From Planctomycetota bacterium (GTDB taxonomy: Bacteria; Planctomycetota; Planctomycetia; Pirellulales; Pirellulaceae), in contig JABAAE010000009.1 of the NCBI GenBank assembly GCA_014238905.1, forward strand, positions 234,282 through 298,281: 64,000 nt of DNA. The letters are read 5' to 3'. The translations under genes and the position numbers were made by a program. The notes beneath the pieces were generated by a model that saw only the letters and a program-made list of their open reading frames with translations, was not told the origin of the DNA and made no database searches. The stretch's first letter is position 1; every line of letters starts with the position of its first letter. Of this stretch, positions 46,044 through 56,225 are shown in pieces.

Positions 46044-47372
46044 CTATGCCATCAACTCTTTGATTGGATCGGCATTGCTGACTAGATGGACAGGCCTTCC
46101 CTCTGGGGTTCGAAGCAACTTTGCCGGATCAATTCCAAGTTTCTGATAAATAGTAGAAACAAAACTCTCCGGCGACAGAACACGTTCAACCGCAGAATAC
46201 CCTTGCCGATCGGTGGCACCGATCACTTGACCGCCAGCGACGCCTCCGCCGGCGAAGGCAACACTCATCGCATTGGACCAATGGTCTCGTCCTCCTCGCG
46301 AGTTGATTTTTGGAGTTCGCCCAAACTCTCCCAGTGCAATAACCAGCGTGCGATCCAACATGCCTTTTTGATCGAGGTCTCTGATCAAGGCCGCAATCGT
46401 GGCCTCAAATGATGGCAGCCTTGAGTCTAGCGCTGAAAACAAATCGGCATGATGATCCCAACCGCCGTTATAGAGAGTCACAAACGGGACGCCCGCTTCC
46501 ACCAGACGACGGGCAAGCAAAGCTCTTTGGCCAAAGGGATTACGCCCATAATTATTTCGAATCTCGCCCGGCTCCTTTTCGATATCAAAGGCCGTCTGGG
46601 CCTTTTCGCTGGAAATAATTTCGAATCCCTGCTGATAAAACTCGTCAAAGGCCATGGCGGGATCACCAGCGGATTGGTCACGAATCCTACGCATCTTGTC
46701 GATCGCCTGACGAATATCCCTGCGTGCGGCAAACTGGCCATCGTCAAGGCCGCTAGGCAGCGCAACGTCCCTGACCCGAAATCCTCTGCGATTTGGGTCA
46801 TCTGCAACGACAAATGGAGCGTATTTGGCGCCGAGAAAATTCGGTCCGCCGGATCTGGACATGCTGGGCATTGAAAAATAGGGGGGCATCCCATTGGGTG
46901 CACCTAGTTCCTTGGCAACCACCGATCCCAAGCTGGGATGGAAACTCACAAATGCCCCACATCCAACTGGAATGCGAGGCGGAGCCCCGGTCATCATGTA
47001 GTGATTTCCTGCGCCATGATTCCCCTGGTTGTGGCGTATGGATCGAACGACGGCCAATTTATCCGCGATCGCCGCCATCTCTTTCATATGCCTGGAAAAA
47101 TGAACTCCGCTGACCCGAGTTTGAATCGGTTCGAATTCACCACGAATTTCTACCGGGGCCAACGGCTTGGGATCAAATGTTTCATAATGCGTTGGACCAC
47201 CGTCCATCCAGATCAGGATGCAAGCATCTGCTTCACGATTTTTTTGCAATGCATCACTGGCAACCGCGCGAGCCTGCAGAGAACCAACAAATCCACCCGC
47301 AACCAAACTACCCAGGCCAAGCCTCAAGCAGTCTCTACGCGTGCTTCCATCGCATTTTTTCTCGTTCGCCAT
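46044..47372 (-). CDS. DUF1501 family protein
   Basis: A 442-residue DUF1501 protein with RRDCLRLGLGSLVAGGFVG (twin-arginine-like), ILIWMDGGPTHYETFDPK, NGGWDHHADLF, LVIALGEFGRTP and GRDHWSNAMSVAFAGGGVAGG. Start ATG at 47372 has GGAG eight bases upstream; a GTG at 47387 is an alternative. It lies between the PSD protein upstream (31 bases) and the PPC protein downstream (7 bases). Confidence 0.94.
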   Translation of the reverse strand: MANEKKCDGSTRRDCLRLGLGSLVAGGFVGSLQARAVASDALQKNREADACILIWMDGGPTHYETFDPKPLAPVEIRGEFEPIQTRVSGVHFSRHMKEMAAIADKLAVVRSIRHNQGNHGAGNHYMMTGAPPRIPVGCGAFVSFHPSLGSVVAKELGAPNGMPPYFSMPSMSRSGGPNFLGAKYAPFVVADDPNRRGFRVRDVALPSGLDDGQFAARRDIRQAIDKMRRIRDQSAGDPAMAFDEFYQQGFEIISSEKAQTAFDIEKEPGEIRNNYGRNPFGQRALLARRLVEAGVPFVTLYNGGWDHHADLFSALDSRLPSFEATIAALIRDLDQKGMLDRTLVIALGEFGRTPKINSRGGRDHWSNAMSVAFAGGGVAGGQVIGATDRQGYSAVERVLSPESFVSTIYQKLGIDPAKLLRTPEGRPVHLVSNADPIKELMA

Positions 47373-47403
47373 CTTCGCTCCATTCACAACAATTGAAGAC
47401 TCG

Positions 47404-49872
47404 TCAGTCCTGAATCGAAAACTCAGGGGAATTAATCATCGCCCACATAAGATCCTCGATACCGGCCCGCCTTAGACTGCCCACAGCAGTCTTTTTTTCA
47501 GTCGCTTCACTATTTTCCAACTTGCGATTTCCATCAATTTCAGCATCGCCACCGGAACCTTTATTTTCACCCGTAATGACTGATATTGCAAATTGCATCT
47601 CAGCTTCTACGGGAAATCGACCGTAGATCATTAAATAGATTTCCTCAACGATTTCCAAGGGTTTTTTTTCACTCGCAGCAAGCTTGGCAACAACCCCCTT
47701 TTCGTTTCTAAGTTGGGCATGAATCTCTTTTGCATTCATCAGGTGCAGAGACTGGGTAACGGTAAATTCATTGGTCCTCATACAGGGGGGATCTTCATTT
47801 GGATTAGGCCTTCCAAATGTATCCAGAAAAAGAGATCCCGTCCGGTGGGTCCATATTTCGACTGATCGTGAACCCACCGGCATCGCGGCGTAGGTTGGAT
47901 CGACGCCGGTAATTACCGCAATTGAGTCCAGTAACGTTTCCGCACGTAGACGCTGTCTATAATGCCGAGAATGGTTCAAACGATCAGAGACGTTTTCAGG
48001 ATTTGGCTGCGATCCCAAAGAGTAAACATAAGAATTACAAATCTTTCGAATCAACGATTTCTGGTCAAACCCGCTTGTTTGAAAATCAGCCGCCAACGCC
48101 TCCAGCAACTCGGCGTTGGTGGGTGGATTGGTGGCTCTCAAATCATCCACCGGCTCAACAATCCCTCGTCCCATTAAATCAGCCCAGATGCGATTGACCT
48201 GAACTCTTGCGAAAAAGCTGTTATCCGGAGACGTCATCCAATTCGCTAACTGATCTCGCAAAGATGGCTGACTATCCCTTTGCCGGAGCTTCTCCATCAA
48301 ACTGTCCGCAGATCGATTATCACTGAATACCTCATCCCCAGTCTCCTGCGACACAGTCGGCATTTTAAAGCCCAGGACATCGTAAAGTGGACGCGGCAGG
48401 AGACGTTCGCCTGTCGTTGGATGAAACACTTTCCCTGATCCCGTTTCGGTGACAATCTCTTCACTTCCTGAAATTGGCGGAGATAGGCCCGTACCCTTAC
48501 GACTCACATCGGAAAAATAAGCGGCAAAGCTGTAAAAATCACCCTGGCTCCATTTTTCAAAGGGATGATGATGGCACTTTGCGCATTCAAGGCGAATACC
48601 CAGAAAAAGCTGCGTGACAATCGTCGTTAATTCGTCAGGAGACCTACGATCACGAAACATCGTCACTGCGCCATTGCGAAATGTACTACCGCGAGCAGTG
48701 ACCAGTGACCTGACGAACTCATCATAGGGAACATTCTGCCGAAACTGACGACGAATCCAGTTGTCATAATTCAAGGTCGTTTTTATCCCGACTCGATACG
48801 GGTTGGTTCTTAATAGATCAGCCCATTTATTGGCGGAAAACTGGGCGTACTCAGGCCGATCAAGCAGATCGTTGACAAGCTGTTTCCGTTTTTCAGGTTG
48901 ACCATCCTTCAAAAACTGGCGTGCCTCTTTCCTCGTGGGAAGCCTTCCGATGATGTCAGTGTAAACACGCCTCATAAACTTGGCGTCTTCGATAGGGGCC
49001 GACGGTTTAATATTCAGGCGACGGAGTTTTTTCCATACCAACTCATCAATGAAATTATTGATCGGCAAAGATGAGTAATAGGACTCCGCTACCGGATTGG
49101 GTAGTGGAATGGCAACCTGGCATACCTCGATCACGTTCATGAAGCGAACCATTATTGCTGTTTCCCCAGGCAATCCGCCAGCGATTAACACCCCCTTTTC
49201 ATTCACCGAAACGATGGCAGGATCATTCGACTGAAACGTTGCCTGAGCCGTCACATTGCGTTGGCTCTGGTCAGCGTAAAATGCCGTCACCAACAACTGA
49301 TCAGATTCTCCGGGGGATAACAAACGGCTGTTGTGATTAAGCTGGATACGCGACAACTTCGTTTCGTTGGGAATCGCCCTTGCATTACCTTGCTGTAGCC
49401 AGGCAAGAAGAGTCTTGTAGTTATCCGATTCTTTATTAAGCCGTCTACCACCACCATGCGGTATTTCTCCGCTTGCCTTGAGTAACAGAAGACTCTTTTG
49501 AGGTGCTGCCGGGAATATTCGGCGACCGCGAGATTGTTTCGTTATCGCTGAATAATCAAAATCTGAATCAAAGCCCAGCAATGACAGCTGAAATCCGTTT
49601 TGCCCTCTTTGTTTTCCGTGACATGCACCAGCATTGCATCCGGCTGATGTTAAGACCGGCTGAACATCCAATTCAAAGCTGACGGGATCCCCTGCGATTA
49701 ACCTTCCGCTGGGTTCATTCATCTGGCAGAAAAGCTGCCCCAAAAAAAAGACAATCAGCAGCAGACAAATCGACCGTTTGTTGATGAAATCGGGGGCGTG
49801 GTGTACCAGGCGCAACACTCCTCCAAGTAAAAAAAGATCTCCGGAATACCAGTGCGGGCGCTGCCGATACAT
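47404..49872 (-). CDS. DUF1549/DUF1553 (PSD) planctomycete protein
   Basis: An 822-residue protein that starts the five-gene run. It has a membrane-anchor-like N-terminus (RSICLLLIVFFLGQLFCQ). A heme-type site reads GCNAGACHGKQRGQNG, and an Ig-like Big_2-type domain may follow (ATFQSNDPAIVSVNEKGVLIAG). Next come DUF1549 (FMRRVYTDIIGRLP, LFLGIRLECAKCHHHPFEKW with CxxCH) and DUF1553 (NSFFARVQVNRIWADLMGRG). It differs from the two PSD1 proteins in the first cytochrome motif (CNAGACH). The ATG at 49872 is used; the TTG at 49890 is upstream of it. Confidence 0.9.
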   Translation of the reverse strand: MYRQRPHWYSGDLFLLGGVLRLVHHAPDFINKRSICLLLIVFFLGQLFCQMNEPSGRLIAGDPVSFELDVQPVLTSAGCNAGACHGKQRGQNGFQLSLLGFDSDFDYSAITKQSRGRRIFPAAPQKSLLLLKASGEIPHGGGRRLNKESDNYKTLLAWLQQGNARAIPNETKLSRIQLNHNSRLLSPGESDQLLVTAFYADQSQRNVTAQATFQSNDPAIVSVNEKGVLIAGGLPGETAIMVRFMNVIEVCQVAIPLPNPVAESYYSSLPINNFIDELVWKKLRRLNIKPSAPIEDAKFMRRVYTDIIGRLPTRKEARQFLKDGQPEKRKQLVNDLLDRPEYAQFSANKWADLLRTNPYRVGIKTTLNYDNWIRRQFRQNVPYDEFVRSLVTARGSTFRNGAVTMFRDRRSPDELTTIVTQLFLGIRLECAKCHHHPFEKWSQGDFYSFAAYFSDVSRKGTGLSPPISGSEEIVTETGSGKVFHPTTGERLLPRPLYDVLGFKMPTVSQETGDEVFSDNRSADSLMEKLRQRDSQPSLRDQLANWMTSPDNSFFARVQVNRIWADLMGRGIVEPVDDLRATNPPTNAELLEALAADFQTSGFDQKSLIRKICNSYVYSLGSQPNPENVSDRLNHSRHYRQRLRAETLLDSIAVITGVDPTYAAMPVGSRSVEIWTHRTGSLFLDTFGRPNPNEDPPCMRTNEFTVTQSLHLMNAKEIHAQLRNEKGVVAKLAASEKKPLEIVEEIYLMIYGRFPVEAEMQFAISVITGENKGSGGDAEIDGNRKLENSEATEKKTAVGSLRRAGIEDLMWAMINSPEFSIQD

Positions 49873-50086
49873 AAAGTCGTTCCGAATCAAAAATCAAGAA
49901 GTGGTAGGGCAGGGCAGGTAGGATTCAGTTCGCCCTTCATTCAATATTATAACCACAATGGAATATCCACTAAAACCCAATTCATCGACTTCCCGTCGAC
50001 CGACAGAACACTGAATTCGATCCCTGAAGCGAATTTGCCCCCACAATGGACTTGCTCCCTTCATTTTCTCCCAAAATAAGACGAAA

Positions 50087-51739
50087 ATGACTTATATGCT
50101 CCCTCGGATAGGTCATCAAACGAAAATGATTCCCTTCACGTCACGTCAGTCAAACCGCCTGCCACTCTGGTTATTGTCATCGATAGCCTTCCACATGACT
50201 TGCTTGTTTGTGGCACCTAATTCAGATGGTCAGACCATCGAATTGAAGCACCTCACCGTTGCCCAGTTCCAATCGTCTTTCGACAAACATGTCAACCTAG
50301 GACTCCTGCCACGCGACATTCAAGTCACGGTGAAAAAAAACGTCCCTTTATACGATGTCATTTTTGAAAAACCGAACGATAAATTCAGGTGGGCCGCACA
50401 TCATCATATGAGCGACGTTCATTTCTCGACTAACCTCGCCAAATACGACAAGCAGAAACTGGTTCTCCGCATCCACCGAAAGTACTCGGTTGCCGGAAAA
50501 CAATTCCACGTCGGTTATTGGGCCCAAAAGCCAATCTCCTCAAAGAAAATCTGGCAAACCGATGTCACGATTCCTCAGTCCGGAAAAGCGGTATCCCAAC
50601 TGAAGCCGTTTGATGACCTGATGGTGTCCTTCCTCAAATCAAATCAAATACCGGGTGCGACCATCGCAATTACCCGGTCTGGGCGATTGGTTTATTCGCG
50701 TGGTTTCGGTGTTAGTGAGATTGCCCCAAAACAATCGATTTCTACCGGTTCAAGAATGCGAATCGCCAGCCTGTCTAAACCGATTACCGCGGTTGCCATT
50801 CTTCGACTGGTCGAGCTGGGAAAATTAAGTTTGGACGACCGTGTTTTTGAATTACTAGATCATCTTCCCTATGCAGCCAATGGCAAGATAGACCTACGAC
50901 TCAAGGAAATCACCGTTATCCACTGCCTTCAACACACCGCAGGATGGGATCGTAACAAGTCGTATGATCCCATGTTTCGTCCAACCCAAATTGCCAACGC
51001 GCTGTCAGTCGATTGCCCTCCAGGCCCGGATCACATTATTCGATTCATGCTGAACCAACCTCTTGACCATCATCCCGGGACCCAATACGCCTACTCCAAT
51101 TTTGGTTACTCCGTACTGGGTCGAGTTATCGAAAAGATAACCGGACAAAGATATGAAACATTTGTGCAAGAAAACATTCTTGAACCCATTGGAATCTCCC
51201 AGATGCAAATTGGGAAAACATTAGCGTCCCAACGCGCTGACCAGGAAGTACGCTATTACGCTCGCGGAAATTCAAAACGCAGATCCATTGCAGGTGGACC
51301 TGATGAATGGGTTGATATCCCCTATGGAGCGTGGCACGTCGAGTCGATGGATGCGCACGGGGGATGGATTGCTACAGCAGAGGATATGGTTCGATTTGCG
51401 GCCGCCTTCGATAAACCAGAAGACTCCCCCATTCTGACAAGGGAGTCGATTCAAAAGATGTTTGCCAGACCTAAGAAACCAATTGGCTTGGACAACAAGG
51501 GAATGCCGAGTCCTTTCTTTTACGGATGTGGCTGGCTGGTCCGTCCGGCAGGCAATAGCCAAAACACATGGCATAATGGCCTGTTGGAAGGCACCTCAAC
51601 CCTATTGGTTCGGCGTCATGATGGCCTCAACTGGGCTGTTCTTTTTAACAAAAGCCATTGCTTGGATGGCAAGACCGCCGCGGGGAAAATCGATGCATTA
51701 CTGCATCAAGCCGCCAAAGAGGTTAAAAACTGGCCATGA
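50087..51739 (+). CDS. serine hydrolase (beta-lactamase family)
   Basis: A 550-residue secreted protein. An N-terminal region after the signal (ELKHLTVAQFQSSFDK, HHHMSDVHFS) resembles the bacterial tandem-repeat BTRD1-type domain, one degenerate unit. The C-terminal ~370 residues are a class C beta-lactamase-like serine hydrolase: SLSK (active SxxK), YSN (YxN motif in AYSNFGYSVLG), and WHNG as the third box. These hydrolases often act on peptides or esters; substrate unknown. Start ATG at 50087. It is in its own transcription unit. Confidence 0.85.
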   Translation: MTYMLPRIGHQTKMIPFTSRQSNRLPLWLLSSIAFHMTCLFVAPNSDGQTIELKHLTVAQFQSSFDKHVNLGLLPRDIQVTVKKNVPLYDVIFEKPNDKFRWAAHHHMSDVHFSTNLAKYDKQKLVLRIHRKYSVAGKQFHVGYWAQKPISSKKIWQTDVTIPQSGKAVSQLKPFDDLMVSFLKSNQIPGATIAITRSGRLVYSRGFGVSEIAPKQSISTGSRMRIASLSKPITAVAILRLVELGKLSLDDRVFELLDHLPYAANGKIDLRLKEITVIHCLQHTAGWDRNKSYDPMFRPTQIANALSVDCPPGPDHIIRFMLNQPLDHHPGTQYAYSNFGYSVLGRVIEKITGQRYETFVQENILEPIGISQMQIGKTLASQRADQEVRYYARGNSKRRSIAGGPDEWVDIPYGAWHVESMDAHGGWIATAEDMVRFAAAFDKPEDSPILTRESIQKMFARPKKPIGLDNKGMPSPFFYGCGWLVRPAGNSQNTWHNGLLEGTSTLLVRRHDGLNWAVLFNKSHCLDGKTAAGKIDALLHQAAKEVKNWP

Positions 51740-51885
51740 GAGCACCCCGTAGATGAATCCTGATTGGCGATTCCTACCTTGCCTTTTATCAAGTCAATCG
51801 CGCAAAATAACCAAACTCAGTGAAGTCGGTGGCTTTGCTGAAATAAAAAACCTCACTGCTGAACACCCAAAAAGAAATCATATTT

Positions 51886-54800
51886 GTGCCAGTTTCTCCC
51901 GAATCCATACCAAATCGTTTCGACTTCAAGTCCGCTCAAATCCGAATCACCGAGTTCTGGGAGACTAATCAGTTCTTTCAGGCGAAAGCCAACCCGGAAA
52001 AAGAACCCTTTTCTATTGTGATTCCACCACCCAATGTCACTGGGGCACTCCATCTCGGCCACGCCTTGAACAATACGCTGCAGGACATCCAAATTCGGAT
52101 GAAACGCATGCAGGGCAGGGAAACGTGCTGGATGCCTGGAACCGATCACGCTGGAATTGCAACACAGGCTGTTGTTGAAAAAAGGATCCGAGAACACCAA
52201 GGACTGTCCCGCCATGACCTCGGGCGAGAGGGACTGGTTGAACGCATCTGGCAATGGAAGGATGAATATGAAACCCGCATACTCGGCCAATTAAAACAAA
52301 TGGGGTGCAGTTGCGACTGGAACAGAACCCGGTTTACTCTTGATGAGGGATGCTCCAAAGCTGTTCGATTTACCTTTTTTGACCTTTTCCGCAAGAGTTT
52401 GATTTATCGGGGCAAGCGGTTGGTGAATTGGGACACCGAATTACGAACAGCTGTTTCCGACGACGAAGTCGTACAAAAATCTATCAAAGGACATTTTTGG
52501 CATATCAAGTACCCGGTGATATCTCCAAAACCGGGTGAACCGAGTCATATTACCATTGCCACAACCAGACCCGAGACATTGCTTGGTGACACTGCGGTCG
52601 CGGTTCACCCCAATCCTGCCCGGGCATTGGAAAAAGTCGAAAAAGACCTTTTCCAGAAACTGAAAAAGGCTCCTGAAAAAGAACAGGTTGCCATTCAGAG
52701 CCAAATTGACGAGATCGCAAAACGGCGTGATACGATGCTAAGCTTTCTGGAGCAACTCCGGGAAATGGCCGAGGATGGCCGAAAACTGATGCTTCCATTG
52801 GTTGGTCGGGAGATTCCGTTGATTACTGATATTTGGGCCAAGCCGGAAATGGGAAGCGGGTGTGTCAAAATCACGCCAGCCCATGATCCAAATGACTACC
52901 TGGTTGGCCAACGATGTGGCTTAACCATGATCAACATCCTGCATCCCGATGGAACTTTGAATTCCGAGGCAGGTCCCTACGAGGGGCTAACCATGAAACA
53001 AGGACGTAAGAAAGTAATCGAAGATCTCGAATCGAAGGAGCTTTTACAACAGGTCGAAGAGCGAGATATCGACCTTCCTCATTCCGACCGGAGCAAGACA
53101 CCCATCGAGCCTTTTCTGGCCAACCAGTGGTTTGTGAAAATGGGAGGCTTGGCGCAATCGGCCATTGACGCTGTAGAAGATCAACGAGTTGGCATTTTTC
53201 CCGAACGCTATCGCAAAGGATATGTCGATTGGCTTTCTGAAAAACGTGATTGGCCAGTTAGCCGTCAGCTATGGTGGGGCCATCAAATACCGGTTTGGTC
53301 CCGATCGTGTGCGTCAGATGCAGAGCTGAAAAAAACTGTAGCGGAATTGAAAGGCCCGCTTTTGATCAACGGCACGTCTGCCTCTTTTCAAGTTGAAACC
53401 ACCGAAGAGGCAGAAAAGGGCAAAAGAGATCGAGCGGATCTTCCTTTTGCGGTGATTCATGTTTGCATTCAAAAAGAAGGTGACCCACTCGAAAGGCTGA
53501 TTGAAGATATTGGATTCGTAAGAGAACAGGATGTCTTAGACACCTGGTTCAGCAGCGCATTATGGCCTCAATCCACTTTTGGATGGCCTGAAAAAACAGA
53601 TGATCTTAACTATTTCTATCCAACCTCGACGCTAATTACGAGCCGGGATATTATCACACTCTGGGTCGCTCGCATGGTTCTTTTTGGACTCAACAACTTG
53701 AATGACATCCCATTCAAAGAGGTTTTTATTCACCCCAAGATTCTCGATGGCTATGGGGAGACCATGTCCAAATCAAAGGGTAATGGTGTGGACCCGCTGG
53801 ATGTCATCGAAAAATTTGGTGCTGATGCGCTTCGATTCGGTATGGCACATCTAACAACCGAAACACAGGATGTCCGGATGCCAGTCCAATTCGAATGTCC
53901 CAACTGCGCATCGACGATTGACCAAACCAAAAAAAACCGTGAGTTGGCACTAATCGACTGCCCAAAATGTAAGCAGACGTTTTCGACCCAATGGGCGAAA
54001 ACCGAAGAGGAAAAATCCCATCCTCGGGGACCTGTTCTAAGCGAACGATTCGAAAACTCACGCAATTTCATCAACAAGCTTTGGAATGCTTCACGATTCG
54101 CATTAACAAACTTGGAAGGATTTTCTGCGGTTGAAGTTGGTATCCATGAAATGGAAACCGAAGATCGTTGGATCCTGAGCAAATTGGCATCGGTGACTCA
54201 ATCGGTGACCTCAGCCTTAGAGCATTTCCAGTATGCCGAAGCTGCCCGTCTACTATATGATTTTGCGTGGGACGACTTTTGCAGTTTCTATGTTGAAATG
54301 CTTAAGGAACGTCTTCAAAACGAAAATAGCAAATCCATCGCCCAAGGTCTGCTTGCCCACACTCTAGATTCCTTGCTCCGGTTACTCTCGCCGATCGTTC
54401 CCTTTGTGACCGAGGAAATTTGGCAACTTCTTGGCGAAATTGCTCCCCAAAGAGGGATTCCAGCTCCGGATTCGAATTCCACAAGCATTACCGTTGCCCC
54501 CTGGCCGCAAGCAGATAAGTCATCCATTGATCCCAAGATCGAAAAACAGTTTTCGATTTTTCAGAACGTGCTCGCGGCGGTGCGAAACATCCGGTCACAG
54601 CAGAATATTTCTCCAAAGGAGAAAATTGAATTCGTCATCCGCACCACCGCTGATATGGCTAATGAAATCATACCCTTGAAGTCCTATTTCGCGTCGATGG
54701 CAAAATCGATTCTTATTGATATCGGTGAGAGAGTCGAAATTCCGTCGTCCCATGCGACAGCCAGCCTTCCGGAAATCGAGATTTATGTCGATCTCCATGG

Positions 54801-55011
54801 CTTTATTGATCTGGATGCAGAAAAGCAGCGACTTGAGAAAGAACTGACGCGAATTGACGGATTAATTTCCAGCAAAGAAAAAAAACTGGCCAATGCCAAT
54901 TTTGTAGAACGTGCACCTCAGGAAGTGGTTCAAAAAGAAAGAGAAACGCTTGTTCAATTGAACAACCAGAAACAGACTCTCCAACAGTCCATCGCCACAC
55001 TCGGCAAGTAG
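51886..55011 (+). CDS. valS: valine-tRNA ligase with extra domains
   Basis: A 1041-residue class I synthetase, longer than the usual 880-950. HIGH motif HLGH at 56-59; the KMSKS motif is TMSKS at 626-630. Two insertions are visible. One lies in the editing domain, about 55 residues, charged (about 246-300). The second follows the KMSKS motif: a zinc-ribbon-like segment with CPNC (671, 674) and CPKC (692, 695), before the ERFENSRNFINKLWNA helix. A C-terminal coiled coil (EKQRLEKELTRIDG, LINNQKQTL-type) is normal for ValRS. The start is a GTG at 51886. Essential cytoplasmic enzyme. Confidence 0.96.
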   Translation: MPVSPESIPNRFDFKSAQIRITEFWETNQFFQAKANPEKEPFSIVIPPPNVTGALHLGHALNNTLQDIQIRMKRMQGRETCWMPGTDHAGIATQAVVEKRIREHQGLSRHDLGREGLVERIWQWKDEYETRILGQLKQMGCSCDWNRTRFTLDEGCSKAVRFTFFDLFRKSLIYRGKRLVNWDTELRTAVSDDEVVQKSIKGHFWHIKYPVISPKPGEPSHITIATTRPETLLGDTAVAVHPNPARALEKVEKDLFQKLKKAPEKEQVAIQSQIDEIAKRRDTMLSFLEQLREMAEDGRKLMLPLVGREIPLITDIWAKPEMGSGCVKITPAHDPNDYLVGQRCGLTMINILHPDGTLNSEAGPYEGLTMKQGRKKVIEDLESKELLQQVEERDIDLPHSDRSKTPIEPFLANQWFVKMGGLAQSAIDAVEDQRVGIFPERYRKGYVDWLSEKRDWPVSRQLWWGHQIPVWSRSCASDAELKKTVAELKGPLLINGTSASFQVETTEEAEKGKRDRADLPFAVIHVCIQKEGDPLERLIEDIGFVREQDVLDTWFSSALWPQSTFGWPEKTDDLNYFYPTSTLITSRDIITLWVARMVLFGLNNLNDIPFKEVFIHPKILDGYGETMSKSKGNGVDPLDVIEKFGADALRFGMAHLTTETQDVRMPVQFECPNCASTIDQTKKNRELALIDCPKCKQTFSTQWAKTEEEKSHPRGPVLSERFENSRNFINKLWNASRFALTNLEGFSAVEVGIHEMETEDRWILSKLASVTQSVTSALEHFQYAEAARLLYDFAWDDFCSFYVEMLKERLQNENSKSIAQGLLAHTLDSLLRLLSPIVPFVTEEIWQLLGEIAPQRGIPAPDSNSTSITVAPWPQADKSSIDPKIEKQFSIFQNVLAAVRNIRSQQNISPKEKIEFVIRTTADMANEIIPLKSYFASMAKSILIDIGERVEIPSSHATASLPEIEIYVDLHGFIDLDAEKQRLEKELTRIDGLISSKEKKLANANFVERAPQEVVQKERETLVQLNNQKQTLQQSIATLGK

Positions 55012-55191
55012 AACCTACATTCTGATTTATTGGATAGCGTCTGATTGGATGAAAGAGTCCACGATTGCCCACGGAGTGCCAGCAATTGGATAAGATTCAA
55101 CCCCCGGAGCGACAAACGCAACCTGAAACCGGGCTTGTCGTTGATCGTGAATGGGCAAGTCGGCGTTGCAACATTTCTTAACTAATATCTT

Positions 55192-55220
55192 AAAAAAAAA
55201 GCCCGCCAAAAAGGCGGGCC
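55192..55220 (-). terminator. rho-independent terminator of the BI-1 gene
   Basis: Read on the minus strand: ggcccgcc, loop ttttt, ggcgggc, then nine T. A strong GC-rich stem with a T-run, about 26 bases after the BI-1 stop. On the plus strand it is followed by attttctta, so it may also stop transcription from valS weakly. Confidence 0.85.
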
Positions 55221-55245
55221 ATTTTCTTATGGGAGATCAACCGCA

Positions 55246-56037
55246 CTATTCGCGGTTCGCCATGATGATTCTAAGAATGTAAAAGAACATTGTTGCCACC
55301 GATGCAAACAGAGCCAGGGATGCAGCCACATGCTGATCGGTTTGGTAAACATTCATGATGTTGGAAGTCTGATAGAGGATGTACCCCGCCATCAACAAAA
55401 CCATCGCTCCTGAAAACCAGACACCGAGAGACATTCCCATAAATATCGACGCTACAATCATTGCTAATGCAGCCATGGAACAGATGAATAAAAACTGTCG
55501 CATGAATGAAAAATCAATGCGAGTCACAAACGTGAATAACGTCAATCCACCGAAGATCGCAACAGTTGCCACGGCGGCACCCTCAATCGCGCCCGGATAA
55601 AAATTACTCGCAATCAGCAATATCGGCATAAAAATTACCGTTTCAGCCAAAACATAGATCCCCAAACCGGCGTACTGCACCGCGCGACTGGAATTGGAAT
55701 TGGCACAAGCGGTCGCCAAATAACTGGCGGCCATAAATCCCCCTAAAAGAAATAGCATGTTGTAACCGCCAAACATGCTCATTATTTTTTCGATACCAAC
55801 CGCAGGCGCCACATAGTTAATTACAAGTCCTTCCAGCAGAGCAAAAAGAAGAACAGCTCCACATAGGTGCAAATAGGTATTACGAATGAATGTCACTCGC
55901 TCAGACACTGCTGCATCAGCGGCAAACATGGATTGACCAAATCCATCAGACATTGCTTGGCTTCCGGCGTATTTTGAGTACTGCGACCGATCGCCGGAGC
56001 CCTGATTGAAGGGATCATTTGGATTGTGTCTCGCCAT
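55246..56037 (-). CDS. Bax inhibitor-1 / YccA family membrane protein
   Basis: A 263-residue protein with a polar N-terminus of about 45 residues and seven hydrophobic helices. The family signature AERVTFIRNTYLHL-like start and the C-terminal ALFASVATMFFYILRI segment (with an Asp/Asn-containing loop before it, TSNIMNVYQTDQHVAASL) support the call. Bacterial members (YccA/BsYetJ) have been linked to calcium leak and FtsH modulation, but the role is uncertain. It is a single-gene unit ended by the strong terminator downstream. Confidence 0.92.
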   Translation of the reverse strand: MARHNPNDPFNQGSGDRSQYSKYAGSQAMSDGFGQSMFAADAAVSERVTFIRNTYLHLCGAVLLFALLEGLVINYVAPAVGIEKIMSMFGGYNMLFLLGGFMAASYLATACANSNSSRAVQYAGLGIYVLAETVIFMPILLIASNFYPGAIEGAAVATVAIFGGLTLFTFVTRIDFSFMRQFLFICSMAALAMIVASIFMGMSLGVWFSGAMVLLMAGYILYQTSNIMNVYQTDQHVAASLALFASVATMFFYILRIIMANRE

Positions 56038-56225
56038 TAGATTGCTTCCTGTTGGTAAAGGTACGGCTCCTCACAAAGAGGCTCTCTCTATGAATAACCG
56101 CAGAAAAATCATTTTGTTCTTTAAAAATTACCGATAATAGGTCGATGCGTCAATAAAACAAAAACTGGAATCGCCCCAGTTCTAACATCGATTAATTCGC
56201 TTCAACATTCCAATTATTAATTGAA

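Noticed and set aside
55027..55209. 60-codon minus-strand frame after valS
   Set aside because: Extends into the terminator stem and its T-run; no motif.
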